From NCBI RefSeq assembly GCF_014653175.1, contig NZ_BNAG01000005.1, positions 120,448 to 184,447 of the forward strand: 64,000 nt of DNA, written 5' to 3'. The notes beneath the pieces are model-generated. The model worked only from the letters and a program-made list of their open reading frames with translations. It was not told where the DNA came from and searched no databases. A program made the translations under genes and the position numbers. Source of the DNA: Roseivirga thermotolerans (GTDB taxonomy: Bacteria; Bacteroidota; Bacteroidia; Cytophagales; Cyclobacteriaceae). Of this stretch, positions 14,961 to 23,526 are shown piece after piece. Every line of letters begins with the position of its first letter. Positions within the stretch are counted from its first letter, which is position 1.

Positions 14961-17774
14961 ATGCCTAAAGACAACAGCATCAAGTCCATCCTAATCATCG
15001 GAAGTGGACCTATCATTATCGGACAAGCCTGTGAGTTTGATTATTCAGGATCTCAAGCCGCCAGATCGTTGCGGGAAGAGGGAATAGAAGTAACCCTCAT
15101 TAACTCTAACCCGGCAACCATTATGACCGACCCGGTTATGGCCGACAACATTTACCTCAAGCCATTAACCAAAAAATCGATCATAGAAATTCTGGAAAAA
15201 CACCAAATCGATGCAGTGCTACCCACCATGGGTGGTCAAACTGCACTTAACCTGGCCATTGACTGCGACAAAGCAGGGATATGGAAAAAATACGGGGTGC
15301 GCATAATCGGTGTAGATATTAATGCCATTGAGACCACGGAAGACCGTGAAAAGTTCAGGCATAAAATGATTGAAATTGGTGTAGACGTTTGCCGCGGAGA
15401 AACTGCCACCTCTTTCTTAAAAGGAAAAGAAATTGCTCAGGAAATTGGCTTCCCACTAGTAATACGCCCATCATTTACTTTGGGCGGCTATGGTGGCGGA
15501 TTTGTAGATAATCCGGAAGAATTCAACGAAGCACTGAAAAGAGGCTTAGATGCCTCACCCATTCACGAAGTGCTAGTTGAACAAAGTATTCTGGGCTGGA
15601 AAGAATATGAGTTAGAGTTGTTAAGAGACAACCTTGGCAACGTTATCATCATTTGTTCCATCGAAAACTTCGATCCAATGGGGGTACACACCGGAGACTC
15701 CATTACTGTTGCTCCGGCCATGACACTGCCAGACACCGTGTATCAGAACATGCGCGACATGGCCATCAAAATGATGAACGCCATCGGCCAGTTTGCCGGA
15801 GGGTGTAACGTGCAGTTTGCCGTAAACCCCGAAACAGACGATATCATTGGTATAGAAATCAACCCACGCGTATCGCGCTCATCGGCACTAGCCTCGAAAG
15901 CCACCGGATACCCCATTGCCAAGATTGCCGCAAAACTCGCTATTGGATACAACCTGGACGAGCTAAAGAACCAGATCACTAAAACCACTTCGGCTTTCTT
16001 TGAGCCTGCACTGGACTATGTGATTGTGAAGATCCCACGTTGGAATTTCGATAAATTCAAAGGTTCCGATCGAAAACTAGGGCTTCAAATGAAGTCTGTA
16101 GGAGAAGCCATGGGTATTGGCCGCAATTTCCAGGAGGCACTTCAGAAAGCCTGCCAATCGCTGGAAATAAAAAGAAACGGACTTGGTGCCGATGGCAAAG
16201 AAGTGACCGATCAGGCCGCCCTGCTTCATAGTCTTGAAAACCCAAGCTGGAACAGGCTTTTCCATATTTACGATGCCTTTAAACTAGGTATCCCGTTCAA
16301 AACCATTCAGAAGAAAACCAAAATCGATAAGTGGTTCCTTCAGCAAATTGAAGAACTTATTGAGCTTGAAACTGAAATTGAACAATATTCACTCGATACC
16401 TTACCCGAGCGCCTGTTGAGAACAGCCAAAGAAAAAGGCTATGCCGACCGACAAATTGCTCATCTGCTGAAATGCTGGGAAAGTGAGGTGTTTAAGAAAA
16501 GACACGAGTTGGGCATTAAGCGGGTGTACAAGCTGGTAGATACCTGCGCGGCCGAATTCGAAGCCCAAACTCCATACTACTACTCTACTTTCGATCAGGA
16601 AAACGAATCGGAGGTAAGTAACAACAAGAAAATTATAGTGCTTGGCTCTGGCCCGAACCGAATCGGACAGGGAATTGAGTTTGACTATTGCTGTGTGCAC
16701 GGCTTATATGCCGCCAAAGAGTGTGGCTATGAGACCATCATGATCAACTGTAACCCTGAAACGGTTTCGACCGATTTCGATACAGCCGATAAGCTCTACT
16801 TTGAACCCGTATTCTGGGAACACATATACGACATCATTCTGCACGAAAAACCTGAAGGTGTGATTGTGCAATTGGGTGGTCAGACCGCGCTTAAACTGGC
16901 TGAAAAACTAGACCGTTATGGCATTAAGATTATAGGCACAAGCTTCGAAGCGCTCGACCTGGCCGAAGATCGCGGAAGATTTTCTACCCTCCTGGCCGAA
17001 AACAATATTCCTTACCCTAAGTTCGGAGTAATTGAAGATGCTGACGAGGCCCTTGAGCTTTCTAAAGAGCTTGGCTTTCCTCTGCTGGTAAGGCCTTCTT
17101 ACGTATTGGGAGGTCAAAGCATGAAGATTGTGATCAACGAGCAGGAGCTAGAAGAGCACGTAGTGAACATTCTCAAGGACATTCCCGGCAACAGAGTGTT
17201 ATTAGACCACTTCCTGGACGGAGCCATAGAGGCGGAGGCCGATGCAATCTGTGACGGTGAAGAGGTTTATATCATAGGTATAATGGAACACATTGAACCG
17301 GCCGGAATTCACTCGGGCGACTCGTATGCTGTATTGCCTCCATATAGCTTGGGCGACTTTGTAATGCAACAAATTGAAACCATTACTAAAAAGATTGCTC
17401 TGGCTCTAAAAACCGTTGGCCTGATTAATATTCAGTTCGCCATTAAGAATGATACCGTTTACGTGATTGAGGCGAACCCACGAGCCTCACGAACCGTTCC
17501 ATTCATAGGCAAAGCTTACCAGGAACCTTATGTGAATTATGCCACAAAAGTGATGCTCGGTGAGAAGAAGCTGAAAGACTTTGAATTTAAGCCGGTTAAG
17601 AAAGGCTACGCCATTAAAGAACCGGTTTTCTCATTCCACAAATTCCCGAATGTGAATAAGGAACTTGGGCCTGAGATGAAGTCTACAGGAGAAGCCATCT
17701 ACTTTATCGATGATTTAATGGATGACTACTTCCTGGATATTTACTCAAAACGTAACCAATATTTAAGTAGATAA
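14961..17774 (+). CDS. carB: Carbamoyl-phosphate synthase large chain, without C-terminal allosteric domain
   Basis: This enzyme makes carbamoyl phosphate from bicarbonate, ammonia and two ATP for pyrimidine and arginine synthesis. The first half has [17 protein letters not shown] and [13 protein letters not shown], and the second half repeats the design with [19 protein letters not shown] and [14 protein letters not shown]. The protein is 937 residues and ends just after [18 protein letters not shown]. The usual ~130-residue MGS-like domain that binds UMP and ornithine in E. coli is missing, although the stop is clean and the next gene begins at once. carA is not in the window. A lineage-specific short form is the likely explanation. 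Confidence 0.95.
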   Translation: MPKDNSIKSILIIGSGPIIIGQACEFDYSGSQAARSLREEGIEVTLINSNPATIMTDPVMADNIYLKPLTKKSIIEILEKHQIDAVLPTMGGQTALNLAIDCDKAGIWKKYGVRIIGVDINAIETTEDREKFRHKMIEIGVDVCRGETATSFLKGKEIAQEIGFPLVIRPSFTLGGYGGGFVDNPEEFNEALKRGLDASPIHEVLVEQSILGWKEYELELLRDNLGNVIIICSIENFDPMGVHTGDSITVAPAMTLPDTVYQNMRDMAIKMMNAIGQFAGGCNVQFAVNPETDDIIGIEINPRVSRSSALASKATGYPIAKIAAKLAIGYNLDELKNQITKTTSAFFEPALDYVIVKIPRWNFDKFKGSDRKLGLQMKSVGEAMGIGRNFQEALQKACQSLEIKRNGLGADGKEVTDQAALLHSLENPSWNRLFHIYDAFKLGIPFKTIQKKTKIDKWFLQQIEELIELETEIEQYSLDTLPERLLRTAKEKGYADRQIAHLLKCWESEVFKKRHELGIKRVYKLVDTCAAEFEAQTPYYYSTFDQENESEVSNNKKIIVLGSGPNRIGQGIEFDYCCVHGLYAAKECGYETIMINCNPETVSTDFDTADKLYFEPVFWEHIYDIILHEKPEGVIVQLGGQTALKLAEKLDRYGIKIIGTSFEALDLAEDRGRFSTLLAENNIPYPKFGVIEDADEALELSKELGFPLLVRPSYVLGGQSMKIVINEQELEEHVVNILKDIPGNRVLLDHFLDGAIEAEADAICDGEEVYIIGIMEHIEPAGIHSGDSYAVLPPYSLGDFVMQQIETITKKIALALKTVGLINIQFAIKNDTVYVIEANPRASRTVPFIGKAYQEPYVNYATKVMLGEKKLKDFEFKPVKKGYAIKEPVFSFHKFPNVNKELGPEMKSTGEAIYFIDDLMDDYFLDIYSKRNQYLSR

Positions 17775-17776
17775 AG

Positions 17777-18022
17777 TTGATTCGGTTAATCCTTATTTTC
17801 GTCCTTATTTTCTGGGTCATACGATCCGTTTTTAAGTTGTTTTCTGTAGGACTCGGACAAGCCCAGCAACAACAACATAGAGGTTTTTCCAATAGCGGCA
17901 GATCGCACAGAAAACCTTCTGATGGAAATGTAAACATTGACTATGCCCCGAAAAAACCTTCGAAAAAGTCTTCGGAGAACTACAAAGGTGGAGACTACGT
18001 AGATTATGAGGAGGTGAAATAA
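17777..18022 (+). CDS. Small membrane-anchored protein (DUF4834-like)
   Basis: An 81-residue protein starting with a TTG codon 2 bp after the carB stop, so it is translated together with carB. Residues 3-24 form one membrane helix (IRLILIFVLIFWVIRSVFKL). The rest is a hydrophilic, Gln/Ser/Lys-rich tail ending DYVDYEEVK. The arrangement matches the small DUF4834 proteins found next to housekeeping genes in Bacteroidota. No function is known. The TTG start is the only reasonable one because no ATG precedes the helix. A strong terminator follows. Confidence 0.65.
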   Translation: MIRLILIFVLIFWVIRSVFKLFSVGLGQAQQQQHRGFSNSGRSHRKPSDGNVNIDYAPKKPSKKSSENYKGGDYVDYEEVK

Positions 18023-18035
18023 GCCAGTATGATAT

Positions 18036-18073
18036 AAAAAAGGGGCGATTTGAAATCAAATCGCCCCTTTTTT
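18036..18073 (+). terminator. Rho-independent terminator after carB operon
   Basis: Inverted repeat AGGGGCGATTTGA (18041-18053) and TCAAATCGCCCCT (18056-18068), preceded by six A and followed by six T. Confidence 0.92.
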
Positions 18074-18156
18074 GTTTATGCATATTTTACTTAAACATTT
18101 GAATTGAACCCAAATAGAAAAGTCGAGCATGCCGCAACCAATTTTAAATAAACTTT

Positions 18157-18306
18157 TAGGGTTACTCATTTAGATCGCATTAGTTAGATCCCAGTATACT
18201 AGCCACAAGCTGTGTCCTCACAGCGTCTTTTAACAGCCATTTGTGAGGACACAAATGGAGGCAAGGTTCAGAAATATATTTCTTGCAACTCAAGTAAGTA
18301 ACCCTA
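18157..18306. mobile_element. MITE copy 1 (146 bp, TA target duplication)
   Basis: The element at 18159-18304 begins GGGTTACT and ends AGTAACCC, with imperfect terminal inverted repeats of about 21 bp, and is flanked by TA on both sides. A second copy of the same length lies at 22449-22594 with about a dozen substitutions and no indels. Internally, CCATTTGTG and CACAAATGG form a tight hairpin, and TGTGTCCTCACA is the exact reverse complement of TGTGAGGACACA downstream. It encodes no protein. TA duplication suggests mobilisation by an IS630/Tc1-mariner-type transposase encoded elsewhere. Confidence 0.85.
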
Positions 18307-18360
18307 TAAATTTTTATAAACTAAGAATAAATATATTTTTTAGTTTATTGCTATTAATAG

Positions 18361-18552
18361 TTTTGCCGAGGATGTTACACCAATGACACGGTATATGTTT
18401 GTGGAGAAGATGAGATTGAGCAACTAAGAAATAATGCAAATCTAAATTGCTGTTCTGGTTCCGTTATCTATTACATAGATGTATGTAGAAACATTGATGG
18501 AACACATGGTGTAACTAAACATGGAACAAATTTGAGTTGTGCACCGCAATAA
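18361..18552 (+). pseudogene. Decayed secreted Cys-rich peptide gene
   Basis: An open frame of 63 codons without any ATG, GTG or TTG near its beginning encodes a seven-cysteine peptide (FCRGCYTND, VYVCGEDEIEQL, NLNCCSGSVIYYIDVCRN, NLSCAPQ). It ends in TAA one base before the next gene's ATG. Just upstream, in another frame, KLRINIFFSLLLLIVLP looks like a signal peptide, so one frameshift and loss of the start codon could have broken an intact small secreted protein. The MITE ends 54 bp upstream. Small Cys-containing peptides next to lipoproteins (for example NVEALA-type) occur in Bacteroidota; that kinship is a guess. Confidence 0.45.
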
Positions 18553-18553
18553 G

Positions 18554-19687
18554 ATGAGAAATTTAATGATCAAATTGCCGATACTCTTATGTATCGGCAT
18601 TTTTCTCGGTTGCAACAAGTTTGAATCTAAAACCAATACAAACGAGCTATCATTTAGAATAGAGGTAAGTAAATCTGAGCTTTCACATGGCGAACTACTT
18701 CTTTCTAGCTACCCTTTATTAAATAAAGTAATTGGTAAAGACAGTCTTTTAGTATTTGACGGTGTAAGCTCGCAACTAATACTGTTCAATTTAGTGACGA
18801 AAACGCCTATTTTTAACCTTGAGTTAGAAAAAGATGGCCCTAATTTCTTCGAAGGCCATGTTTTAGATGCAGACATCAAAGATGATAAGCTTTACGTTGT
18901 AACGAATAATTACTTCACAATTGCTGACCTTACGGGTAATGTAAGTGTTAGAAGAAAACTAAAATCATTAACATCTAATGGCAATTTTCGAGTATTGGGA
19001 TTCAATAGGCTTTCAGACCAATCTTTTCTATTTAGCAGGTGGCTAGAATCTTCAATTTTTGCTCATCGAAAGGACAGCGTTGACCAAAGTATATTTTTTG
19101 TCTACAATTTGAGGGAGAATTCCTTCTATGATATACCTATTTTCTCACCAGAAGAAGCATTGATTAATGATTCAACTCAGGGCTTTTATGATGGCCTATC
19201 TAGACACTCCTTTGTATACTTAGACTCAACTATAGTCTACAATTTTAAGTTTTCATCAAAGCTTTATTCTTATGATTTGAGAAATCAGTTGGCACAAGTA
19301 AGCAATGGAGAATTTGATCATATTCCCAATTTGCGAGAAGCATTTCCCTCTAACCAAATAAGTGATGTCAAAGCCACCACAAATTACCTATACAACGGAG
19401 TTCAGTTTTCAGATATCGCATATGATGAAAAAAATGAACTATTTGTTCGGGTTGGATCCGAATATGTAACAAATGAGAATGGAACAAACAATGACGTAAG
19501 ATACCTTATGTTGCTAGATAAGCATCTAAACAGAGTTAAGGAGTTTAAAATAAAGGATAGAATATTTGATAAGCCCTTTATAAATGATGGCATTATTTAT
19601 TTCGTCTCAGGCAATCAAACCAAAGAATCTACATATGAATTGATTACTTTCGAAATTAAGAATGAATCTATAATCGAAAAACCATAG
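18554..19687 (+). CDS. Lipoprotein, probably a beta-propeller (DUF4221/BF3164-like)
   Basis: A 377-residue lipoprotein with signal MRNLMIKLPILLCIGIFLGC. The mature part is rich in alternating beta strands and short repeats such as DSLLVFDGVSSQLILFN, DDKLYVVTNN and DGIIYFVSGN, consistent with a six-bladed propeller of the kind found in DUF4221 or BF3164-family lipoproteins. The ATG at 18554 is preferred to a GTG at 18539. The gene is clearly more AT-rich than its neighbours, and a decayed Cys-rich peptide gene and a MITE stand directly upstream, suggesting a transferred island. Its end overlaps the convergent KAS III-like gene by 20 bp. Function unknown. Confidence 0.6.
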   Translation: MRNLMIKLPILLCIGIFLGCNKFESKTNTNELSFRIEVSKSELSHGELLLSSYPLLNKVIGKDSLLVFDGVSSQLILFNLVTKTPIFNLELEKDGPNFFEGHVLDADIKDDKLYVVTNNYFTIADLTGNVSVRRKLKSLTSNGNFRVLGFNRLSDQSFLFSRWLESSIFAHRKDSVDQSIFFVYNLRENSFYDIPIFSPEEALINDSTQGFYDGLSRHSFVYLDSTIVYNFKFSSKLYSYDLRNQLAQVSNGEFDHIPNLREAFPSNQISDVKATTNYLYNGVQFSDIAYDEKNELFVRVGSEYVTNENGTNNDVRYLMLLDKHLNRVKEFKIKDRIFDKPFINDGIIYFVSGNQTKESTYELITFEIKNESIIEKP

Positions 19688-20738
19688 CATTAATATGCAT
19701 ACCCGCTCCCACAGAGGCAAAAACCAGGTGGTCGCCAGGTTTAATTTCATGCCCCTCCAGTTCACCTTTAAGAATAAGATCGAGCATAGTTGGAATAGTA
19801 GCCACTGAACTATTGCCCAGCTTCTGAATAGTCATTGGCATCAGACGGTTTACATCGGGCTCATAGCCATACAACTTGTAAAGCTTTAGTAAAATAGCCT
19901 CATCCATTTTCTCATTGGCCTGGTGAATGAGTACTTTGTCAATATCGTTTAGGTCTAAGTTAGCCTTCTCAATGGCGCTCTTTATAGCCTCGGCCACATT
20001 AATGAGAGCATACTCGTAAATCTTACGCCCTTTCATTTTTATGAACTTATTCCCATTGGCACTTAGCTCGGGCTTATATGACGGGCCCATGGCCAAATAC
20101 TGTAACTCTACGGAAGCGTCAGTTCTGGAAGCCTGACTAAGGAACCCTCCTGTTTGGTTTTGAGTAGCCTGAAAAATAACAGCTCCTGCACCATCGGCAA
20201 AAATCATAGAGTCCCTGTCGTGCTTGTCCACAATTTTACTTAGTGTTTCGGCACCTATAACCATTACTGCACGTGCATCGCCACAGCGAATCATTTGGGT
20301 AGCCTGAATGGCACCCTGTACCCAACCGGGACAACCAAAGATAATATCGTAGCAAGAGGTAGCCGGATTTTCAATGGCCAGATTGTGTTTTACCTTAGCC
20401 GCCAGGCTGGGCATCATATCAATTCGGTTGGAGCCTTCATCCAAATCTCCAAAGTTGTGTGCTACAATAATGTAATCGAGCTCCTCCTTACTAACCGTGC
20501 TATTTTCAAGTGCTCTGGAAGCAGCTACTGAAGCCAGTTCCGAACATAACTGCCCTTTGGCCGCATAGCGCCTTTCTTTAATTCCGGTAATTTGCTCAAA
20601 CTTCTTAATGATCACTTCATTGGTGTAGGCAAAGGGCTCTCCGTTTTCCTGATAGAATTCATGATTCAGAAAATCTTCATTCTTTACAATACGGTCAGGA
20701 ATGCAACTTCCCACACCATTGATAATTACATTCGGCAT
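19668..20738 (-). CDS. 3-oxoacyl-ACP synthase III-like condensing enzyme (FabH-like)
   Basis: A 356-residue thiolase-fold condensing enzyme. The catalytic triad of KAS III is visible: Cys in IIFGCPGW, His in LIHQANEKM and Asn in LGNSSVATIP. It is longer than housekeeping FabH, carrying an extra loop after VKNEDFLN, so it may use an unusual acyl primer. The start is set at MPNVIINGVGSCIPDRIV; the frame extends further upstream into the TetR gene without need. It lies 1 bp after the TetR-type regulator stop, so the pair forms an operon that the regulator probably controls. The 3' end overlaps the convergent lipoprotein gene by 20 bp. Confidence 0.85.
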   Translation of the reverse strand: MPNVIINGVGSCIPDRIVKNEDFLNHEFYQENGEPFAYTNEVIIKKFEQITGIKERRYAAKGQLCSELASVAASRALENSTVSKEELDYIIVAHNFGDLDEGSNRIDMMPSLAAKVKHNLAIENPATSCYDIIFGCPGWVQGAIQATQMIRCGDARAVMVIGAETLSKIVDKHDRDSMIFADGAGAVIFQATQNQTGGFLSQASRTDASVELQYLAMGPSYKPELSANGNKFIKMKGRKIYEYALINVAEAIKSAIEKANLDLNDIDKVLIHQANEKMDEAILLKLYKLYGYEPDVNRLMPMTIQKLGNSSVATIPTMLDLILKGELEGHEIKPGDHLVFASVGAGMHINAMVFRL

Positions 20739-20739
20739 A

Positions 20740-21327
20740 TTATTCTTCAGATTTATAGGCAACCGCATCCCAGCAAGCCTCGGCTGCTTGCTCCAGGCGG
20801 TCATTGGTTAATTGTTGATTATGATCGAGGTGTAGTTTGGCCAATGATACAATTGGCCCATAAAGCAGGGCAATAATAGTGTACAAAGGCAGATCCTTCA
20901 TTGCTTTGGCTCTTTTCGACTCTATAAAAAACTGCATAATGGGGGCCAGAATAATGAAGGTCTCTTCGCGCGTCATATTGCTCACAAAGGGAGCATATCT
21001 ATACTGCTCCACGAATTGAAATTCTTTAGGATGATCAATACAGTAGCGAATAAGGTTCTTCCACAAGTGTTTGAACCGTTCTTTAAAAGTACCTTCTTCG
21101 CGGTAGTCTTGCAGCATGGCTTTAATTACCCGCTTTTTAATTTCGGTAAACAATTCATTAATGAGGTGCTCCTTGTTGTCGAAATACCGATAAATGGTGC
21201 CAGCACCAATACCCGCATGTTGCGCAATAAGCGATATGGGAGTAGCATGAAAACCATACTCAGTCATGAGATCGAGCGTAGTTTGCAAGATTAGCGTTCT
21301 TTTGTCTGCGGTTAAATGTTCTACCAT
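20740..21327 (-). CDS. TetR family transcriptional regulator
   Basis: A 195-residue regulator with an N-terminal helix-turn-helix (ADKRTLILQTTLDLMTEYGF, then ISLIAQHAGIGAGTIYRYF). The C-terminal domain is a helical ligand pocket. The frame opens upstream, but the ATG at 21327 fits the family and follows a 24-bp perfect palindrome by 5 bp. It is the first gene of an operon with a KAS III-like condensing enzyme and is divergent from accD, 188 bp away, so a role in fatty-acid metabolism with an acyl-CoA-type ligand is plausible. The ligand itself cannot be read from the sequence. Confidence 0.88.
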   Translation of the reverse strand: MVEHLTADKRTLILQTTLDLMTEYGFHATPISLIAQHAGIGAGTIYRYFDNKEHLINELFTEIKKRVIKAMLQDYREEGTFKERFKHLWKNLIRYCIDHPKEFQFVEQYRYAPFVSNMTREETFIILAPIMQFFIESKRAKAMKDLPLYTIIALLYGPIVSLAKLHLDHNQQLTNDRLEQAAEACWDAVAYKSEE

Positions 21328-21332
21328 TATTT

Positions 21333-21356
21333 TGCGGAATGAACGTTCATTCCGCA
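21333..21356. promoter_or_regulatory. 24-bp perfect palindrome, probable TetR operator
   Basis: TGCGGAATGAAC followed directly by its exact reverse complement. The central GAATGAAC/GTTCATTC resembles operators of fatty-acid-responsive TetR regulators. It ends 5 bp from the regulator's start codon, implying autorepression of the TetR/KAS operon. Confidence 0.85.
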
Positions 21357-21445
21357 CAAAGGAAAAGACTATATGATTAGAATTCAAAGGTTTTTACATG
21401 AAAATTGCCTGTAAATGTTAAATGCACGCATGCATTTGGCTTTGC

Positions 21446-21477
21446 TTTGGCTGGTGATGACTTTTGATGTATTTTTG
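21446..21477 (+). promoter_or_regulatory. accD promoter
   Basis: TTTG at 21446-21449 and TATTTTTG at 21470-21477 separated by exactly 20 bp: a full match to the Bacteroidota consensus. It lies 38 bp before the accD ATG and about 90 bp from the TetR palindrome. Confidence 0.75.
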
Positions 21478-21515
21478 CCAACTCACTTGAGTAAACTCAA
21501 CAAAAACCAGTTGAT

Positions 21516-22358
21516 ATGTCTTGGTTTCAAAGAAAAGTTAAGGGTATAACCACACCCACTGAAGAGAAGAAAGATGCGCCTGACGGCCTGTGGTTTAAAA
21601 CCCCCGGTGGAACGATAGTTCACACCCGAGAATTGAAAAACAATGCGTATGTAAGCCCTGAAGATGGCTTCCATGTAAGAATAGGCTCCAAAGAGTATTT
21701 CGAAATATTGTTCGATGGCAACAAGTTCACAGAGCTGGATGCCAACATGAGCTCTGGCGACCCGCTAAAGTTTGTAGATAGCAAGCCCTACCCCAAACGA
21801 ATAGCAGCTACTCAGGAAAGCACCCGACTTAAGGATGCTGTTCGCACGGCTCACGGTAAAATGAACGGGCTGGATCTTGTGGTAGCTTGTATGGATTTTG
21901 CCTTCATTGGTGGCTCCATGGGGTCAGTGGTAGGAGAAAAAATATCTCGTGCCATAGACCATGCACTGAAAACAAAAACACCCTTTCTGATGATCTCAAA
22001 ATCGGGTGGTGCTCGTATGATGGAGGCCGGCTACTCGCTCATGCAAATGGCGAAGACTTCTGCCAAGCTTGCTCTTCTGAGCGAAGCCAAAGTACCTTAC
22101 ATTTCTCTCCTCACTGACCCTACAACGGGAGGAGTAACCGCTTCATATGCCATGTTAGGTGACTTTAATATTGCCGAACCCGGTGCTCTTATTGGTTTTG
22201 CAGGCCCAAGGGTAATTAGAGATACAGTGGGTAAAGACTTACCCAAAGGATTTCAAAGTGCCGAATTCGTGCTAGAGCATGGTTTCCTTGATTTCATAGT
22301 TGACAGAAGGGATTTGAAAAACCAACTGACCACGTTGCTCAAAATGCTTAAAGACTAA
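21516..22358 (+). CDS. accD: Acetyl-CoA carboxylase carboxyltransferase beta subunit, zinc-ribbon cysteines lost
   Basis: AccD transfers the carboxyl group from biotin to acetyl-CoA, the first step of fatty-acid synthesis. The 280-residue protein begins [11 protein letters not shown] and has the crotonase-type core with [43 protein letters not shown] and IGFAGPRVI. Where E. coli AccD has two CxxC pairs of a zinc ribbon, this protein reads KTPGGTIV and VSPEDGFHV, with no cysteine left. I recall the same change in other Bacteroidota. It is preceded by a strong promoter and followed by its own terminator. The alpha subunit is not in the window. Confidence 0.95.
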   Translation: MSWFQRKVKGITTPTEEKKDAPDGLWFKTPGGTIVHTRELKNNAYVSPEDGFHVRIGSKEYFEILFDGNKFTELDANMSSGDPLKFVDSKPYPKRIAATQESTRLKDAVRTAHGKMNGLDLVVACMDFAFIGGSMGSVVGEKISRAIDHALKTKTPFLMISKSGGARMMEAGYSLMQMAKTSAKLALLSEAKVPYISLLTDPTTGGVTASYAMLGDFNIAEPGALIGFAGPRVIRDTVGKDLPKGFQSAEFVLEHGFLDFIVDRRDLKNQLTTLLKMLKD

Positions 22359-22375
22359 ACTACTAAAGACTTGAC

Positions 22376-22408
22376 CGAAAGGGTGTTGCCGTGCAACACC
22401 CTTTTTTA
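22376..22408 (+). terminator. Rho-independent terminator of accD
   Basis: GGGTGTTGC (22381-22389) pairs with GCAACACCC (22393-22401), preceded by AAA and followed by six T. Confidence 0.92.
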
Positions 22409-22446
22409 TTCCCCCTACTCCATTTACCTACTGGGTTTAAAACATA

Positions 22447-22596
22447 TAGGGTTACTCATTTAGATCGCATTTGTTAGATACTAGTATACTAGCCACAAGT
22501 TGTGTTCTCACAGCGTCTTTTAACAGCCATTTGTGAAGACACAAATGGAGGTATGGTTCAGAAATATACTTCTTGCGACTTAGGTAAGTAACCCTA
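22447..22596. mobile_element. MITE copy 2 (146 bp, TA target duplication)
   Basis: Same element as at 18159-18304: 146 bp (22449-22594), GGGTTACT at one end, AGTAACCC at the other, TA on both flanks, about 92% identical by eye to copy 1. The hairpin CCATTTGTG/CACAAATGG is kept while its loop differs (AAGA instead of AGGA). Its right-hand end supplies the last base of the yeiH stop codon. Confidence 0.88.
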
Positions 22597-23514
22597 AAAC
22601 ATTATTTGAATAACTAAAGCTGAAGCTAAACCAATAAAAACCCACAAAAGCACTCCATACACTAGAGGTTTAGCCCCTAAACTTTTGAGCATATTTAAAG
22701 ACAGTGAACCACCCATTAGAAAAAGTACGGCAGACATTAAGGACTTAGTAGTTCCCAAAGTGAAAGTCTTTAAATGGGGAGGTATAGAGCAAAAAGAAGC
22801 CAACGTAAGAGCCGCTACAAACAAAACAATAAACAGTGGCGGAGAACCCCAACCGTTTCTTCCTTTGCGAAGCGAGTAGTAAAGAATTAAAGGCAATATC
22901 CACAGCGCCCTCATTACCTTAGCAGTAGTTGCCAACTCAAGTGCCTCGTCTCCAAAAACACCCGCTGCGCCAATTACAGAACTCGTATCGTGTATTGCCA
23001 CAGCACACCACAATCCAAACTGATGGTTACTCATGTTTAATGCTGCGCCAACTGCCGGAAAAATAAAAACAGCAAGAGCGTTGAGCAGAAAGACCACCCC
23101 CAGAGCGGACGATGTATCCTTAGGCGTAGCCCCAACCAAGGGAGACACGGCAGCAATGGCACTACCTCCACAAATAGCAGTTCCGTAGGTGATTAATTGT
23201 GGCAACTTCCCCTTTAAGCCAAGGCGGAAAGCCAATAACACCCCTCCCAAAACAACCACCAACACCGAAAGTGATGTGAGCCAAAGGCCTTCACTGCCCA
23301 CGGCAAATACCTGATTAAGGTCTATGCTAAACCCTAAGCAAACAATGACTATTTGCAATAAAAAGTGTCTGACCTTGGCCAGTTGATTTTCGATGACCGC
23401 CCCAAGGCTATTTCTAAAAACGAATCCTAGACTTAATGATATGGCCGGATCTAAGGCAAGCGCGAAACACAGCAGCAAAGCCAAAACCGTAAGCCCTTTT
23501 TGCCAAAACCCCAC
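22594..23514 (-). CDS. YeiH-type putative sulfate/sulfonate exporter (UPF0324)
   Basis: A 306-residue inner-membrane protein with about ten helices. The family signature is seen in TYGTAICGGSAIAAVSPLVGA and GLWCAVAIHDTSSVIGAAG. YeiH proteins are annotated as putative sulfate or sulfonate exporters, but the substrate is poorly established. The stop TAG is formed by the TA target duplication plus the first G of MITE copy 2. Without the insertion the frame would read three more codons (YMF) before TAA, so the C-terminus has been shortened slightly. It follows the threonine-synthase-like gene by 12 bp in the same operon. Confidence 0.85.
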   Translation of the reverse strand: MGFWQKGLTVLALLLCFALALDPAISLSLGFVFRNSLGAVIENQLAKVRHFLLQIVIVCLGFSIDLNQVFAVGSEGLWLTSLSVLVVVLGGVLLAFRLGLKGKLPQLITYGTAICGGSAIAAVSPLVGATPKDTSSALGVVFLLNALAVFIFPAVGAALNMSNHQFGLWCAVAIHDTSSVIGAAGVFGDEALELATTAKVMRALWILPLILYYSLRKGRNGWGSPPLFIVLFVAALTLASFCSIPPHLKTFTLGTTKSLMSAVLFLMGGSLSLNMLKSLGAKPLVYGVLLWVFIGLASALVIQIMF

Positions 23515-23526
23515 AGCTGCGTTTAG

